A stretch of DNA of 55,120 bases from Candidatus Epulonipiscium sp. (GCA_012524135.1 JAAYSE010000081.1:1-55120); one strand, 5' to 3'. Shown: positions 8,786 through 19,150, counted from the first letter of the stretch. The notes: a model not told the origin generated them from the letters alone. Numbers and translations: made by a program.

Positions 8786-8802
8786 AGCAATTTGTTTATA
8801 AT
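8774..8802 (+). promoter_or_regulatory. Sigma-A promoter of pta-ackA
   Basis: TTGTAT (8774-8779), 17 bases and TATAAT (8797-8802). The chosen GTG start of pta is about 27 bases after the predicted transcription start. Confidence 0.75.
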
Positions 8803-8835
8803 AAGAGAGAACATACTTTGAAAGGGGTTATAATT

Positions 8836-9831
8836 GTGAATTTTTTACAATCTATTAAAGAAAGAGCAAAGAAAGAAATTAAAACTATTGTTTTACCAGA
8901 ATCATTAGAACGCAGAACATTAGAAGCTGCAGAACAAATTTTAAAAGAAAAAATAGCCAATGTTATTTTAATTGGAAACAAAGATAATATTTTAAAAGCA
9001 GGAAAAGGTCTTCAATTAGAGGGTGTTTCTATTATTGATCCAACAACTTATGAAGCACTTGATGATTTTATAACTACATTAGTTGAATTAAGAAAACATA
9101 AAGGAATGACTGTTGAAAAAGCAAAAGAACTTTTAGAGGATCCTTTATACTTTGGTGTTATGATGGTAAAAAAAGCAAAAGCAGATGGAATGGTTGCAGG
9201 AGCAGTAAATTCTACAGCTAATGTTTTACGTCCTTCATTACAAATTCTAAAAACAGCTCCTGGAACTAAATTAGTTTCAGCATTCTTTATTATGGATGTT
9301 CCAGAATGTGAATATGGTGCAAATGGTACTTTTATTTTTGCTGATGCTGGTTTAGTACCTAATCCAAATGCAGAAGAATTAGCAGCTATTTCTATTAGTT
9401 CTGCAAAATCTTTTGAACAATTAGTAGAAGAAGAGCCTATTGTTGGAATGTTATCTTTTTCAACTAAAGGAAGTGCATCACATTCAGATGTAGATAAAGT
9501 TATTGAAGCTACTAAGCAAGCAAAAGAATTAGCACCTCAATTAAAATTAGATGGAGAATTCCAACTAGATGCAGCTATTGTTCCTAGTGTTGGACAAGCT
9601 AAAGCACCTAATAGTGAAATTGCTGGTCATGCTAATGTTTTAGTTTTCCCTGATTTAGACGCAGGTAATATAGGTTATAAATTAACTCAAAGATTAGCAA
9701 AAGCAGATGCTTATGGTCCTATCACACAAGGAATTGCTAAGCCTGTTAATGATTTATCTAGAGGATGTAGTGCAGAAGATATTGTGGGTGTTGTAGCGAT
9801 TACAGCTGTTCAAGCACAATTATCCAAATAA
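8836..9831 (+). CDS. pta: Phosphate acetyltransferase
   Basis: A 331-residue protein if started at GTG 8836, which has AAAGGGG eight bases upstream and gives the family-like MNFLQSIKERAKK; the track's TTG at 8818 lacks a ribosome-binding site. IVLPESLERR, the DGMVAGAVNSTANVLRP segment and the GSASHSDVDKV stretch mark a short (class I) Pta. It interconverts acetyl-CoA and acetyl-phosphate. ackA follows 51 bases later, forming the acetate/ATP-yielding pathway that is central to fermentative Clostridia. No N-terminal regulatory DRTGG domain is present. Confidence 0.96.
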   Translation: MNFLQSIKERAKKEIKTIVLPESLERRTLEAAEQILKEKIANVILIGNKDNILKAGKGLQLEGVSIIDPTTYEALDDFITTLVELRKHKGMTVEKAKELLEDPLYFGVMMVKKAKADGMVAGAVNSTANVLRPSLQILKTAPGTKLVSAFFIMDVPECEYGANGTFIFADAGLVPNPNAEELAAISISSAKSFEQLVEEEPIVGMLSFSTKGSASHSDVDKVIEATKQAKELAPQLKLDGEFQLDAAIVPSVGQAKAPNSEIAGHANVLVFPDLDAGNIGYKLTQRLAKADAYGPITQGIAKPVNDLSRGCSAEDIVGVVAITAVQAQLSK

Positions 9832-9882
9832 ATAATTAGTTATTATATAATAAATTGTAAGAAAAAATAAGGAGAGATAGAA

Positions 9883-11079
9883 ATGAAAGTTCTTGTTATT
9901 AATTGTGGAAGTTCTTCATTAAAGTATCAATTAATTGATATGACAAATGAGGTAGCTCTAGCAAAAGGTCTTTGTGAACGAATTGGAATTGAAGGGTCTA
10001 GAATAAAACATACTCCTCAAGATAAAGAGACTATTATTAAAGATATTCCTATGAAAAATCATACAGTTGCTGTACAACTAGTAATTGATGCTTTAACTAA
10101 TGAGGAACATGGAGTTATTAAAAACATGGATGAAATTGCAGCTGTAGGGCATCGAGTTGTACATGGTGGTGAATCTTTTAGTAGTTCTGTTCTTATTACT
10201 GATGAAGTTAAACAAGCGATTGAAGATTGTATAGAATTAGCTCCTTTACATAATCCAGCTAATTTAATTGGAATTAATGCATGTGAAGAGTTAATGCCCA
10301 ATACACCGATGGTTGCTGTATTTGATACGGCTTTTCATCAAACGATGCCTGTAAAATCTTATTTATATGCTATTCCTTATGAAATGTATAAAAAATATAA
10401 AGTTCGAAAATATGGATTTCATGGAACATCTCATAAATATGTAGCTTATCGTACAGCAGAAATTCTAGGAAAACCTGTTGAAGAATTAAAAACTATTGTT
10501 TGTCATTTGGGTAACGGTGCTAGTATTTGTGCTGTTAAGAATGGAAAATCTATGGATACTAGTATGGGTTTCACACCGTTAGAAGGTTTAGTAATGGGAA
10601 CAAGAAGTGGAGATATTGATCCTGCTGTTATTTCCTACTTATCAGAAAAGGAAAAGTTAAATATTGAAGAAATTATGGATATTTTAAATAAAAAATCTGG
10701 TATACTAGGATTATCACAAGTATCTAGTGACTTTAGAGATGTTGAAAGTGCTATGAAACAAGGAAATACTGAGGCTCAAGCAGCTATGGATGTTTTTGAA
10801 TATCGAGTAGCAAAATACATTGGTGCTTATGCGGCTTCTATGAATGGTGTTGATGCTATTGTTTTTACAGCTGGACTTGGTGAAAACAATGGAGAAGCTA
10901 GAAAAAATATTTGTTCTTATTTAGGATACTTAGGTGTTGAAGTAGATGATGAAAAAAATGATTGTCACGGAATTGAACGCGATTTTTCTAAGGACGGTGC
11001 AAAGGTTCGTTCGTTAGTAGTACCTACCAATGAAGAATTAATGATTGCAAGAGAAACAAAAGAATTATTGAAAAAATAA
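9883..11079 (+). CDS. ackA: Acetate kinase
   Basis: A 398-residue protein of the normal length. It starts [17 protein letters not shown] (ASKHA phosphate-1 motif), has [10 protein letters not shown], the [11 protein letters not shown]-type substrate loop, [27 protein letters not shown] and [10 protein letters not shown]. It transfers phosphate from acetyl-phosphate to ADP, giving the fermentation ATP. It sits in an operon with pta with a GGAGAG ribosome-binding site. A new consensus promoter for yceD begins 5 bases after its stop, so transcription units abut. Confidence 0.97.
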   Translation: MKVLVINCGSSSLKYQLIDMTNEVALAKGLCERIGIEGSRIKHTPQDKETIIKDIPMKNHTVAVQLVIDALTNEEHGVIKNMDEIAAVGHRVVHGGESFSSSVLITDEVKQAIEDCIELAPLHNPANLIGINACEELMPNTPMVAVFDTAFHQTMPVKSYLYAIPYEMYKKYKVRKYGFHGTSHKYVAYRTAEILGKPVEELKTIVCHLGNGASICAVKNGKSMDTSMGFTPLEGLVMGTRSGDIDPAVISYLSEKEKLNIEEIMDILNKKSGILGLSQVSSDFRDVESAMKQGNTEAQAAMDVFEYRVAKYIGAYAASMNGVDAIVFTAGLGENNGEARKNICSYLGYLGVEVDDEKNDCHGIERDFSKDGAKVRSLVVPTNEELMIARETKELLKK

Positions 11080-11083
11080 TTGG

Positions 11084-11112
11084 TTGACAAACTATAATCT
11101 CGTATGTATAAT
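11084..11112 (+). promoter_or_regulatory. Consensus sigma-A promoter of yceD-rpmF
   Basis: TTGACA (11084-11089), exactly 17 bases, TATAAT (11107-11112). Both hexamers are perfect, so strong expression is expected, as suits a ribosomal protein gene. Confidence 0.85.
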
Positions 11113-11142
11113 AACTAAAGTAGACCTTCAGGAGTGATTTAT

Positions 11143-11664
11143 ATGGTAATTGATATTACAGATATTCTTTATAAAGAAGGAGCATCCATGGAAATTGATT
11201 TATTGATTCCTATGGAACAAATTCGTTTATTAGATAAAAGGATACATGTAAGTGAACCAATAAAAATAAAAGGTACTTTGATAAATGAAAATATATCTAG
11301 GCTATATTTTGAAGGTCAAGCAATAATAACTATACAGGCACCCTGTGATAGGTGTCTTAGACTTACAAACAAGCAAATTAAAATTCCTATGAAAAAATTC
11401 TTTACTCAACAATTGATAGTTGAAAAAGAGAATGATGAAGAAATATATCCGATAAAAGAGCATACTATAGATTTATTACCTCCAATTATGGATGAGGTAT
11501 TGCTACATACTCCTATGAAAATAGTATGTAGTGAAAAATGTAAAGGGCTTTGTACACATTGTGGAAGTAATTTAAATATTACTCAATGTAATTGTAGTGA
11601 AAATGAAATCGATCCACGATTTGAAAGCTTAAAATCTCTTTTTTCGAAAGATAAGGAGGTGTAA
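11143..11664 (+). CDS. yceD: YceD (DUF177) family protein
   Basis: A 173-residue protein from ATG 11143, preceded by AGGAG; the track's GTG at 11134 lies inside that ribosome-binding site. The conserved CDRCL motif in mid-protein and the C-terminal CKGLCTHCGSNLN plus C-x-C pair are the DUF177 signature and look like a metal-binding pattern. The family is nearly always upstream of rpmF and is linked to 23S rRNA or ribosome biogenesis; in plants and E. coli it affects 23S accumulation. The gene ends two bases before the rpmF start codon. Confidence 0.9.
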   Translation: MVIDITDILYKEGASMEIDLLIPMEQIRLLDKRIHVSEPIKIKGTLINENISRLYFEGQAIITIQAPCDRCLRLTNKQIKIPMKKFFTQQLIVEKENDEEIYPIKEHTIDLLPPIMDEVLLHTPMKIVCSEKCKGLCTHCGSNLNITQCNCSENEIDPRFESLKSLFSKDKEV

Positions 11665-11666
11665 AA

Positions 11667-11844
11667 ATGGCAGTACCTAAGCGTAAAACTTCAAAAGCAA
11701 AAAGAAATCAACGAAGAGCAAATTGGAAACTAACAACTCCTAATTTATCCAAATGTAGCAAATGTGGAGAACTAATGATGCCTCATCGAGTTTGTAAATC
11801 TTGTGGCACTTATAATAAAAGAGTTGTGGTAGATGTAGATTAAT
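11667..11844 (+). CDS. rpmF: 50S ribosomal protein L32
   Basis: About 58 residues, below the ORF-track limit: MAVPKRKTSKAKRNQRRAN at the start and the zinc-ribbon CSKCGELMMPHRVCKSCGTY, both diagnostic of bL32 with all four cysteines (C+ type). AAGGAGGTG precedes the ATG and overlaps the yceD end. The expected ending is ...TYNKRVVVDVD-stop at 11842-11844. By my count the A-run at 11817-11821 has five As, which would put the last residues one base out of frame. The run-on ORF this would give is absent from the track, so either the run is shorter than I read it or the gene is frameshifted near its end. Confidence 0.88.
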
Positions 11845-11852
11845 AATGAATA

Positions 11853-11880
11853 AAAGGCAGCTATTAGCTGTCTTTTATTA
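11853..11880 (+). terminator. Terminator after rpmF
   Basis: An 11-bp stem AAAAGGCAGCT / AGCTGTCTTTT with one G-U pair and a 3-nt loop, ending in a T-rich stretch. Confidence 0.75.
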
Positions 11881-12066
11881 CGTTATGAAAATATTTTTCT
11901 GCTTTTCCTATCTTCATATTGAAACTTTTAGCAAATTCTAGTATATTATAGATATCCAATAAAATATACACTTATTACAAATTATATAAGAAATGAAACT
12001 ATATTTTATAATAATTTTATAGTATTAGATGGATATATTTAAAACAATGTACACGTTTATATATTC

Positions 12067-12094
12067 AAATATGTATTGAAAACGATACATATTT
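12067..12094. promoter_or_regulatory. 10+10 inverted repeat upstream of plsX, candidate operator
   Basis: AAATATGTAT and ATACATATTT form a perfect inverted repeat separated by 8 bases (TGAAAACG), ending 25 bases before the plsX start. The rest of the 270-base gap between rpmF and plsX is AT-rich, with no convincing consensus promoter. The site has the size and symmetry of a dimer-binding operator. It does not look like the B. subtilis FapR site. Confidence 0.45.
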
Positions 12095-12119
12095 TCTATT
12101 TAAAGATAGGATGATATGA

Positions 12120-13118
12120 ATGAATAAAAAAATAATTATTGCAGTAGACGGAATGGGTGGAGATTATGCACCAACAGAAATTGTAAAAGGTTGTGTACAA
12201 GCATTACAAGATTTCCCTCTCAAATTATTAATAGTAGGTCACCCTGAAGTTTTAAAAAAAGAGCTTTCTAAATATACTTTTAATGAAGAGCAATTAAAAG
12301 TAATTCCAGCATACGAAACAATTACAAATGAAGATTCGCCAGTTGCTGCTATTCGATCTAAAAAAGATTCTTCTATGGTTATAGGACTACGATTATTAAA
12401 AGAAAAAAAAGTAGACGCTTTTATATCTGCTGGAAATACAGGTGCTTTGTTAGCTGGTGGTACTTTTTTAGTAGGAAGAATTCCTAAAGTACAAAGACCT
12501 GCGTTAGCTCCTCTTATTCCACATAAAAATGGTTTTTCTTTATTAATTGATTGTGGTGCAAATGTTGATGCTAAACCTTCTTATTTGGCACAATTTGCTT
12601 ATATGGGTTCTATTTATATGGAAAATATATTAAATATACCTAATCCTAAAATAGGTCTTGTAAACATAGGTGTAGAAAAAGAAAAGGGAAATGAAGTGAC
12701 AAAGGCAGCGTATCAATTATTAGAAGATTCACCCCTTAATTTTATTGGTAATGTTGAAGCAAGAGATATTTCATATGGTGTAGCAGATGTTATTGTTTGT
12801 GATGCTTTTATAGGAAATATTATTCTTAAATATACAGAAGGCTTTGGACAATCTTTATTTGATATATTAAAAGAAGAACTGCTAAAAACTCCACTTTCTA
12901 AAATAGGAGCATTTATGTTAAAATCTTCTTTTAAGAATATTAAAAAACGCTTTGATTATACTGAATATGGAGGAGCACCTTTATTAGGCCTTCAAGGGTT
13001 AGTAGTTAAAGCACATGGAAGTTCTAATCATAAAGCAATTTATAGTGCTATTAAACAATGTATACGTTTTACAGAGCAAGATATTGTAAGTAAGATCCAA
13101 AATTCAATTATTGAATAA
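12120..13118 (+). CDS. plsX: Phosphate acyltransferase PlsX
   Basis: A 332-residue protein with the PlsX start IIIAVDGMGGDYAP, AFISAGNTGALLAGG in the first third, the LIDCGANVDAKP loop and GNVEARDI. It forms acyl-phosphate from acyl-ACP, the first committed step of the PlsX-PlsY phospholipid route; plsY (30217) and acpP (next gene) are in this window. The ribosome-binding site is weak (AGGAT). An overlapping ATG four bases upstream opens a two-codon frame. Length is typical. Confidence 0.96.
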   Translation: MNKKIIIAVDGMGGDYAPTEIVKGCVQALQDFPLKLLIVGHPEVLKKELSKYTFNEEQLKVIPAYETITNEDSPVAAIRSKKDSSMVIGLRLLKEKKVDAFISAGNTGALLAGGTFLVGRIPKVQRPALAPLIPHKNGFSLLIDCGANVDAKPSYLAQFAYMGSIYMENILNIPNPKIGLVNIGVEKEKGNEVTKAAYQLLEDSPLNFIGNVEARDISYGVADVIVCDAFIGNIILKYTEGFGQSLFDILKEELLKTPLSKIGAFMLKSSFKNIKKRFDYTEYGGAPLLGLQGLVVKAHGSSNHKAIYSAIKQCIRFTEQDIVSKIQNSIIE

Positions 13119-13126
13119 AGTTCATA

Positions 13127-13155
13127 TTGACGATTTAAAATGTATATACTATTAT
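13127..13155 (+). promoter_or_regulatory. Sigma-A promoter of acpP
   Basis: TTGACG (13127-13132), 17 bases, TATTAT (13150-13155), about 70 bases before the acpP start. It suggests acpP has its own strong promoter besides read-through from plsX. Confidence 0.6.
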
Positions 13156-13229
13156 CAAAATATCAATTTTATAATTCAATCAATTATACAATGTAATTTT
13201 AAAACATAAGTATGAAAGGAGATTTTTAA

Positions 13230-13460
13230 ATGGAATTTGAAACAATACGTCAAATTATTGCTGAACAACTAAATGTTCCTGAATCTGATATCACAGAAGA
13301 GACATCTTTTGAAGATGACTTAGGTGCAGATTCGTTAGATATTTTTCAAATTATTATGGCTTTAGAAGAAGAATTTGATTTGGAAATATCTAATGAAGAT
13401 GCTGAACAAATATCAACTGTATCAGATGTAGTAGAATATATTAAAAATGCAAATGCTTAA
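13230..13460 (+). CDS. acpP: Acyl carrier protein
   Basis: A 76-residue strongly acidic protein with the phosphopantetheine attachment motif LGADSLD (Ser about 35) and the usual helix pattern ending in VVEYI. It carries acyl chains as thioesters in fatty acid synthesis and supplies PlsX. It has a good AAAGGAG site and its own promoter. The stop codon lies within the left arm of a long hairpin that ends the transcript. Confidence 0.97.
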   Translation: MEFETIRQIIAEQLNVPESDITEETSFEDDLGADSLDIFQIIMALEEEFDLEISNEDAEQISTVSDVVEYIKNANA

Positions 13461-13501
13461 AATAAAAGTCCTGTTTAACGGGACTTTTATTTTAAGCATT
13501 T
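13451..13501. terminator. 21-bp perfect hairpin terminator overlapping the acpP stop
   Basis: 13451-13471 and 13481-13501 are perfectly complementary (GTCC/GGAC tips, 9-nt loop, AAAATAAAAG / CTTTTATTTT flanks). The T-rich right arm allows termination on the plus strand, and the symmetry allows it on the minus strand too. The left arm covers the last three acpP codons. Confidence 0.85.
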
Positions 13502-13520
13502 CATAGTCTAGGAGGTTCTT

Positions 13521-14216
13521 ATGAAAAGAACAGTAAACAATAGAGAAATCAAATCTTTTGAAAAAAAAATTAATTATTTTTTTAATAATAAAAGTTTATT
13601 AAAACAAGCCTTAACTCATCGTTCCTTTGTTAATGAAAAGAAAAATTATACGATAGGGCATAATGAACGTTTAGAATTTTTAGGAGATGCGGTGTTAGAA
13701 TTAATTGTTAGTGATTATTTATATAAAGAATATACAAATCTAAAAGAAGGAGAATTAACAAAATTAAGAGCTAGTATTGTGTGTGAACTTTCATTAGCAG
13801 AAGCTGCTCGTAGAATTAATATAGGCACTTACTTATATTTGGGAAAGGGAGAAGAATTAACCGGTGGTAGAGAGAGAGATTCTATTTTATGTGATGTTTT
13901 TGAAGCTATTATAGGTGCTATATATATAGATAGTAATATAGATAATGCAAGAACGTATGTTTATGATCATTTACTTTGTCATATAACTAAAACTCATCAT
14001 TCTTTTATTGATTATAAAACATCTTTACAAGAACAAATTCAAAAATATAGTACAATCCCTATAGAATATGAAGTGCTAGAAGAAATAGGTCCTGATCACA
14101 ATAAGCGTTTTGTTGTACAAGTTTCTCATAAAAATAAAGTGTTAGGTTTAGGAATGGGACGAAGTAAAAAAGAAGCGGAACAAAAAGCAGCATGGAAAGC
14201 TATGAAAAACATTTAA
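13521..14216 (+). CDS. rnc: Ribonuclease III
   Basis: A 231-residue protein with the RNase III signature NERLEFLGDAVLEL, the second metal-site region DVFEAIIGAIYID and a C-terminal double-stranded RNA-binding domain (FVVQVSHKNKVLG to KKEAEQKAAWKAM). It processes rRNA precursors and structured mRNAs. AGGAGG precedes the ATG. The gene is 19 bases upstream of smc, the conserved acpP-rnc-smc-ftsY order. Confidence 0.97.
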   Translation: MKRTVNNREIKSFEKKINYFFNNKSLLKQALTHRSFVNEKKNYTIGHNERLEFLGDAVLELIVSDYLYKEYTNLKEGELTKLRASIVCELSLAEAARRINIGTYLYLGKGEELTGGRERDSILCDVFEAIIGAIYIDSNIDNARTYVYDHLLCHITKTHHSFIDYKTSLQEQIQKYSTIPIEYEVLEEIGPDHNKRFVVQVSHKNKVLGLGMGRSKKEAEQKAAWKAMKNI

Positions 14217-14234
14217 ATATGGAAGTGAATCCTT

Positions 14235-17200
14235 ATGTATTTAAAAAAATTAGAAATTCAAGGATTTAAGTCATTTGCAGACAAATTAACCTTTGAATTT
14301 AATAATGGAATTACTGCAGTAGTAGGTCCTAATGGTAGTGGGAAAAGTAATGTAGCAGATGCGGTTCGTTGGGTTTTAGGAGAACAAAGTATCAAAACTT
14401 TACGAGGTTCTAAAATGGAAGATGTTATTTTTGCTGGCACTCAAAATCGTAAACCATTAGGCTTTGCCCAAGTTTCTCTTGTTATTGATAATAGTGCAAA
14501 TTTATTACCCATTGAATTTGAAGAAGTAACCGTTACACGAAGGGTATATCGTTCTGGAGAAAGTGAATATTTTATTAATCGATCATCTTGTCGTTTACGA
14601 GATATCCATGAATTATTTATGGACACTGGTATTGGTAAAGAAGGGTATTCTATTATAGGTCAGGGACAAATTGATAAAATTCTTAGTACAAAACCAGATG
14701 ATCGTAGACAACTTTTCGAAGAAGCTGTAGGAATTGTAAAGTATAAAACTAGAAAACAACAAGCGGAAAAAAAATTAGAAGAAGAAAAAAATAATTTATT
14801 ACGTGTAACAGATATTTTATATGAAATAGAAAAGCAGCTACTTCCTTTAAAAGAACAAGCTCAAAAAGCAAAGAAATATTTAGACAAACGTGAACAATTA
14901 AAAACTATTGAAGCCAATATTTTTTTAAAAGAAGCTTTAACAATTTCAAAACAAAATGAAAAATTATTAATGGATTTGCAAACGGTAGAAAATCAAATTG
15001 AACAATTATCTCAGAATCAAAGTATACTGAAAAAAAATCAAGCAGATCAGATCAAAGATACTGAAATTCTAGAAAAAAAATTACATTTCTGTAGGGAAGA
15101 GATTAAAAAAATACAATCTTTACTGGAAGAGAATATTTTACAAGAAAAAATTCAAGAGCAAAAAAAAGAATACCTATATCAAGAAATCAAACGATTAGAT
15201 AGAGAAGAAAAACAAATTAATTCTAAATTAATGTCAAAAAATAATGAGCAAAAACAGTATAAAAGTCAATATCAAGGTTTACAACTTCAATTTAAAAGCA
15301 AAGAAGAAATATTAAAAATAAATGAAAAAAAACAAAAACAAATGCTTGCTACTATGTCTAGTAATGCAGAACAAGTAGAACAATTAAAAGCGGATATGAT
15401 AGAAAATTTAAATCAACGTTCTGAAATTAAAAGTAAAATAGAACGATTAGAAACAATTTATGAACATATTCAACAAAGACATGAATATGTAGATAAAACA
15501 AAAAAATCATTACTGTATCAAATACATCTTAAAAATACTCAAAAAGATACTTTTGAAAATAAGCTAGATTCCTTAAGAGCAACTATTCAAGAACTAACAA
15601 TAACAAAAAGTTCTTTAGAACATGAAAAAAAGAACGAACTATCTCAATTACAACAATATCAAAATCAATATCATAGATTACAAGAAGAATTTCATAAACT
15701 ACAATCTCGTCAGAAATTATTAGAAGAGATGACAAAAGATTATGAGGGATTTTATCGAAGTGTAAAAAGCATTTTATCTTTAAAAAAGCAAAAACCTAAT
15801 GAATGGTGTGATATTCATGGTGTTGTTGCTGATTTAATTCATGTACCAAAAGGATATGAAATTGCATATGAGATTGCTTTAGGAAGTAATGTTCAAAATA
15901 TTATTACGGAAACAGAAAATATTGCTCAAATAGCTATAGAATATTTGAAAAAACATCAACTAGGTCGAGCTACCTTTTTACCATTAAACTCTATAAACGG
16001 AAGAAAAATAGGATCTGAAAAATCTAAAATTCTTCAATATCAGGGCGTGTTAGGTATTGCCTCAGATCTTATTACTTATAATCCTATATATGATTCTATT
16101 ATGACGTATTTATTAGGTCGAATTATCATTGTAGAAAACTTACAATATGGAATCATTCTTGCTAAAAAGTTAAGATACCGATATCGTATTGTAACGTTAG
16201 AAGGAGAGGTGTTAAATCCTGGTGGCTCTTTAACAGGTGGAAGTATATCTAATAAAAATACAAATGTTTTTTCTCGTGCTCGTCAACTTAAAGATACTAC
16301 CGAAAGAGTAATACTGTTAGAAAAGCAAGTACAACAAACACATCAAAAAATTTCTGATATAGAAGTAAGATTAAAAGAAAAAGATAATATATTAGAAGAA
16401 TTAATTCAACAACAACAAGAAAATATGGTAGAAAAGATCGAATTATCAGGACAAATTGATCATATTCAAAATCAAATTGAAACTTTAAAAGAAGAAAAAA
16501 ACAATATTCTTAATGAAGAACTTCAATTAAAAGAGCAGTCACAAGAAGCACAAGAGATGATACATAAAGAACAAAAACGACAAGCAGAAAATGAGCAGTG
16601 TTTACAAGATATTGAAACAAAGATTCAACAACAAGAAAGTACTTTGCAAATAGATCGTTCTTCTCAAGAAAAACTTGCTAAGGTAATAAATCAACTTCAT
16701 ATTGATATTTCTATTTTATGTGAAAATCAAAAAAATATAATGAATTATTTAGAACGATTAAAAGCAGAATTAAAACAATTAAAAGATGAAAAAGAACAAT
16801 GTTTACAGAATAAAGAAAATAAAATAAAAGAAAAACAATCTAAAGAGCACTTTATTCAAGAGCTTTTAAATAAAAGAATAAAAATACAAACGCAATTAAA
16901 AGATGAAGAAAAAAAAGAACAAGAATGGGAAATTCAAAAAAAAGATATAGAAAGTCAACGACAAAAACTACAAAAATTAATAGAAGAACAAGTAGAAGAA
17001 CATACGGTTTTACAAAAAGAATTATTTCATTTAGAACATCATATATCTAAATTAGAGATACAAAAAACGACTTTATATGATAGAATGTGGAATGAATATG
17101 AATTGACTTATTCCTCAGCTCAAAAATATAAAAAAGAAAATATTAGTTTATCATCACTAAAAGAAAAAGCTCAAGCATTAAAACAGTTTATTAAATCTTT

Positions 17201-17804
17201 AGGACCTGTTAATGTTCATGCTGTTGAAGAATTTACTACTTTGCAAGAACGATATAATTTTTTAATTAAACAAAAACAAGATATTATAGATGCAGAAAAA
17301 AGTTTAGATCAGATTATTGATAATTTAACAAAAGCAATGGAAGAACAATTCGCTCAAGAATTTAAAAAAATTTCTTTTTATTTCAATCAAGTTTTTAAAG
17401 AACTTTTTGGTGGAGGTACAGCTTATGTTGAACTTATAGATTCAAATAATATATTAGAATCAGGAATTCAAATTATTGCACAACCTCCAGGAAAGAAGCT
17501 ACAAAATATGATGTTATTATCTGGTGGCGAAAGAGCCTTAACAGCTATTGCTCTATTATTTGCTATTTTAAAAATTAGACCTTCGCCTTTTTGTATTTTA
17601 GATGAGATAGAAGCCGCTTTAGATGACTCTAACGTGGATCGATATGCTCGATATTTGAAAGAATTTACAAATGATACTCAATTTATTGTTATTACTCATC
17701 GTAAGGGTACAATGGAAGTAGCAGATACTTTATATGGAATTACAATGCAAGAACAAGGTGTTTCTACTTTAGTGTCTGTCAAATTAACTGAAGCAACTAA
17801 TTAA
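14235..17804 (+). CDS. smc: Chromosome segregation ATPase SMC
   Basis: A 1189-residue protein with Walker [10 protein letters not shown] at about residue 32, two long coiled-coil arms (about 170-500 and 680-1010) flanking a hinge domain (about 510-670), and a C-terminal head with the ABC signature LLSGGERAL and Walker [14 protein letters not shown]. It forms the condensin core with ScpA/ScpB, which are not in this window. All motifs are intact and the length is standard. It is part of the rnc-smc-ftsY group. Confidence 0.98.
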   Translation: MYLKKLEIQGFKSFADKLTFEFNNGITAVVGPNGSGKSNVADAVRWVLGEQSIKTLRGSKMEDVIFAGTQNRKPLGFAQVSLVIDNSANLLPIEFEEVTVTRRVYRSGESEYFINRSSCRLRDIHELFMDTGIGKEGYSIIGQGQIDKILSTKPDDRRQLFEEAVGIVKYKTRKQQAEKKLEEEKNNLLRVTDILYEIEKQLLPLKEQAQKAKKYLDKREQLKTIEANIFLKEALTISKQNEKLLMDLQTVENQIEQLSQNQSILKKNQADQIKDTEILEKKLHFCREEIKKIQSLLEENILQEKIQEQKKEYLYQEIKRLDREEKQINSKLMSKNNEQKQYKSQYQGLQLQFKSKEEILKINEKKQKQMLATMSSNAEQVEQLKADMIENLNQRSEIKSKIERLETIYEHIQQRHEYVDKTKKSLLYQIHLKNTQKDTFENKLDSLRATIQELTITKSSLEHEKKNELSQLQQYQNQYHRLQEEFHKLQSRQKLLEEMTKDYEGFYRSVKSILSLKKQKPNEWCDIHGVVADLIHVPKGYEIAYEIALGSNVQNIITETENIAQIAIEYLKKHQLGRATFLPLNSINGRKIGSEKSKILQYQGVLGIASDLITYNPIYDSIMTYLLGRIIIVENLQYGIILAKKLRYRYRIVTLEGEVLNPGGSLTGGSISNKNTNVFSRARQLKDTTERVILLEKQVQQTHQKISDIEVRLKEKDNILEELIQQQQENMVEKIELSGQIDHIQNQIETLKEEKNNILNEELQLKEQSQEAQEMIHKEQKRQAENEQCLQDIETKIQQQESTLQIDRSSQEKLAKVINQLHIDISILCENQKNIMNYLERLKAELKQLKDEKEQCLQNKENKIKEKQSKEHFIQELLNKRIKIQTQLKDEEKKEQEWEIQKKDIESQRQKLQKLIEEQVEEHTVLQKELFHLEHHISKLEIQKTTLYDRMWNEYELTYSSAQKYKKENISLSSLKEKAQALKQFIKSLGPVNVHAVEEFTTLQERYNFLIKQKQDIIDAEKSLDQIIDNLTKAMEEQFAQEFKKISFYFNQVFKELFGGGTAYVELIDSNNILESGIQIIAQPPGKKLQNMMLLSGGERALTAIALLFAILKIRPSPFCILDEIEAALDDSNVDRYARYLKEFTNDTQFIVITHRKGTMEVADTLYGITMQEQGVSTLVSVKLTEATN

Positions 17805-17906
17805 TTCATAGTAACTAATAAAACAATATTTAATTACGACTCTGGATTATTTAGTAAAACTATATTTAAAAATGATGTTAGAATATAAATAAAGGAGAAT
17901 TTATGT

Positions 17907-19142
17907 ATGAACTTTTTTAAAAAACTATTTAAAAAAGAACCTAAAAAAAGCATGGAAGGAAAAGAAGAAGTTTTAAAAAATGATGTAGAAGTTAATAATG
18001 ATCTAGAAAATAATACAGATTATAATGATTTTTCTAGTTTAGATAAATCATTATTTAACAATGAAGAAGTAATTTCTAAAAAAGAAACATCAGAAATGAA
18101 ACTTGAAGAATCTTTTGTTGAAATACAATCAGAAAGTAAAAAAACAGAAGAAAAACAATCTATAGAAAAAATAACAACAGAAAAAGAAAATGAGGAGCTA
18201 GAAGAACCCAAAAAGAAAGGTTTCTTTTCTACTTTAGTAAAAGGGTTGACCAAAACCAGAGAAAATATTCTAGGTGGTGTTGATCAAGTTTTAAAATCCT
18301 TTCAAAAAATTGATGAAGAATTATTTGAAGAACTGGAAGAAGCTCTTATAGTAGCAGATATTGGAGTATCAACTACTATGAAAATTATAGAAATATTACG
18401 TGAAGAAGTAAAAAAACAAAAAATTACGGAAGCAGAAGATTTAAAACAAATACTTGCTAAAATTATCGCTAATATGTTAGAAGACAAAGATACTGGAACA
18501 CTTAATTTAGACGATACTCCATTAATAATTTTAGTGATTGGAGTAAATGGTGTTGGTAAAACAACAACTATTGGTAAATTGGCATATCAAATTAAAAATA
18601 ATAATAAAAAAGTATTATTAGCAGCAGCTGATACTTTTCGTGCAGCGGCTATCGATCAATTAAAAATATGGGGAGATCGAACAGGTGTAGATGTTATCCA
18701 TCATCAAGAAGGATCAGATCCTGGTGCTGTTATTTATGATGCAATTCAAGCTGCAAAGTCTAGAAAAACAGATGTATTAATTTGTGATACAGCAGGTCGA
18801 TTGCATAATAAAAAGAATCTTATGGAAGAACTTAAAAAGCTATTTCGAATTATCAATCGTGAATATCCTGAAGCTAGAAAAGAAGTATTGTTAGTATTAG
18901 ATAGTACAACAGGACAAAATGCTTTACAACAAGCTAAATTATTTCAGGAAGTAGCGGATATTACAGGTATTATTTTAACAAAATTAGATGGTACAGCTAA
19001 AGGAGGTATTGTATTATCTATTAAGTCTGAATTAGATATTCCAGTTCGATATATTGGGGTAGGAGAAGGTATAGATGATTTACAACCTTTTAATCCAACA
19101 CAATTTTCACAAGCACTTTTCCAACATTTTAATAATCAATAA
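17907..19142 (+). CDS. ftsY: Signal recognition particle receptor FtsY
   Basis: A 411-residue protein. The first ~100 residues are a charged E/K-rich region, as in FtsY A-domains; an N-domain and SRP-GTPase G domain follow, with GVNGVGKTT, DTFRAAA, DTAGR and TKLDGTAKGG. It docks ribosome-SRP complexes at the membrane together with Ffh, which is two genes downstream. The start has AAAGGAG; the ATG four bases upstream is out of frame. About 100 non-coding bases separate it from smc. Confidence 0.97.
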   Translation: MNFFKKLFKKEPKKSMEGKEEVLKNDVEVNNDLENNTDYNDFSSLDKSLFNNEEVISKKETSEMKLEESFVEIQSESKKTEEKQSIEKITTEKENEELEEPKKKGFFSTLVKGLTKTRENILGGVDQVLKSFQKIDEELFEELEEALIVADIGVSTTMKIIEILREEVKKQKITEAEDLKQILAKIIANMLEDKDTGTLNLDDTPLIILVIGVNGVGKTTTIGKLAYQIKNNNKKVLLAAADTFRAAAIDQLKIWGDRTGVDVIHHQEGSDPGAVIYDAIQAAKSRKTDVLICDTAGRLHNKKNLMEELKKLFRIINREYPEARKEVLLVLDSTTGQNALQQAKLFQEVADITGIILTKLDGTAKGGIVLSIKSELDIPVRYIGVGEGIDDLQPFNPTQFSQALFQHFNNQ

Positions 19143-19150
19143 AATTAGTC

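Noticed and set aside
12076-12104. TTGAAA-17-TTTAAA considered as the plsX promoter
   Set aside because: The -10 is weak and the transcription start would fall at the ribosome-binding site; the inverted repeat is the better signal.
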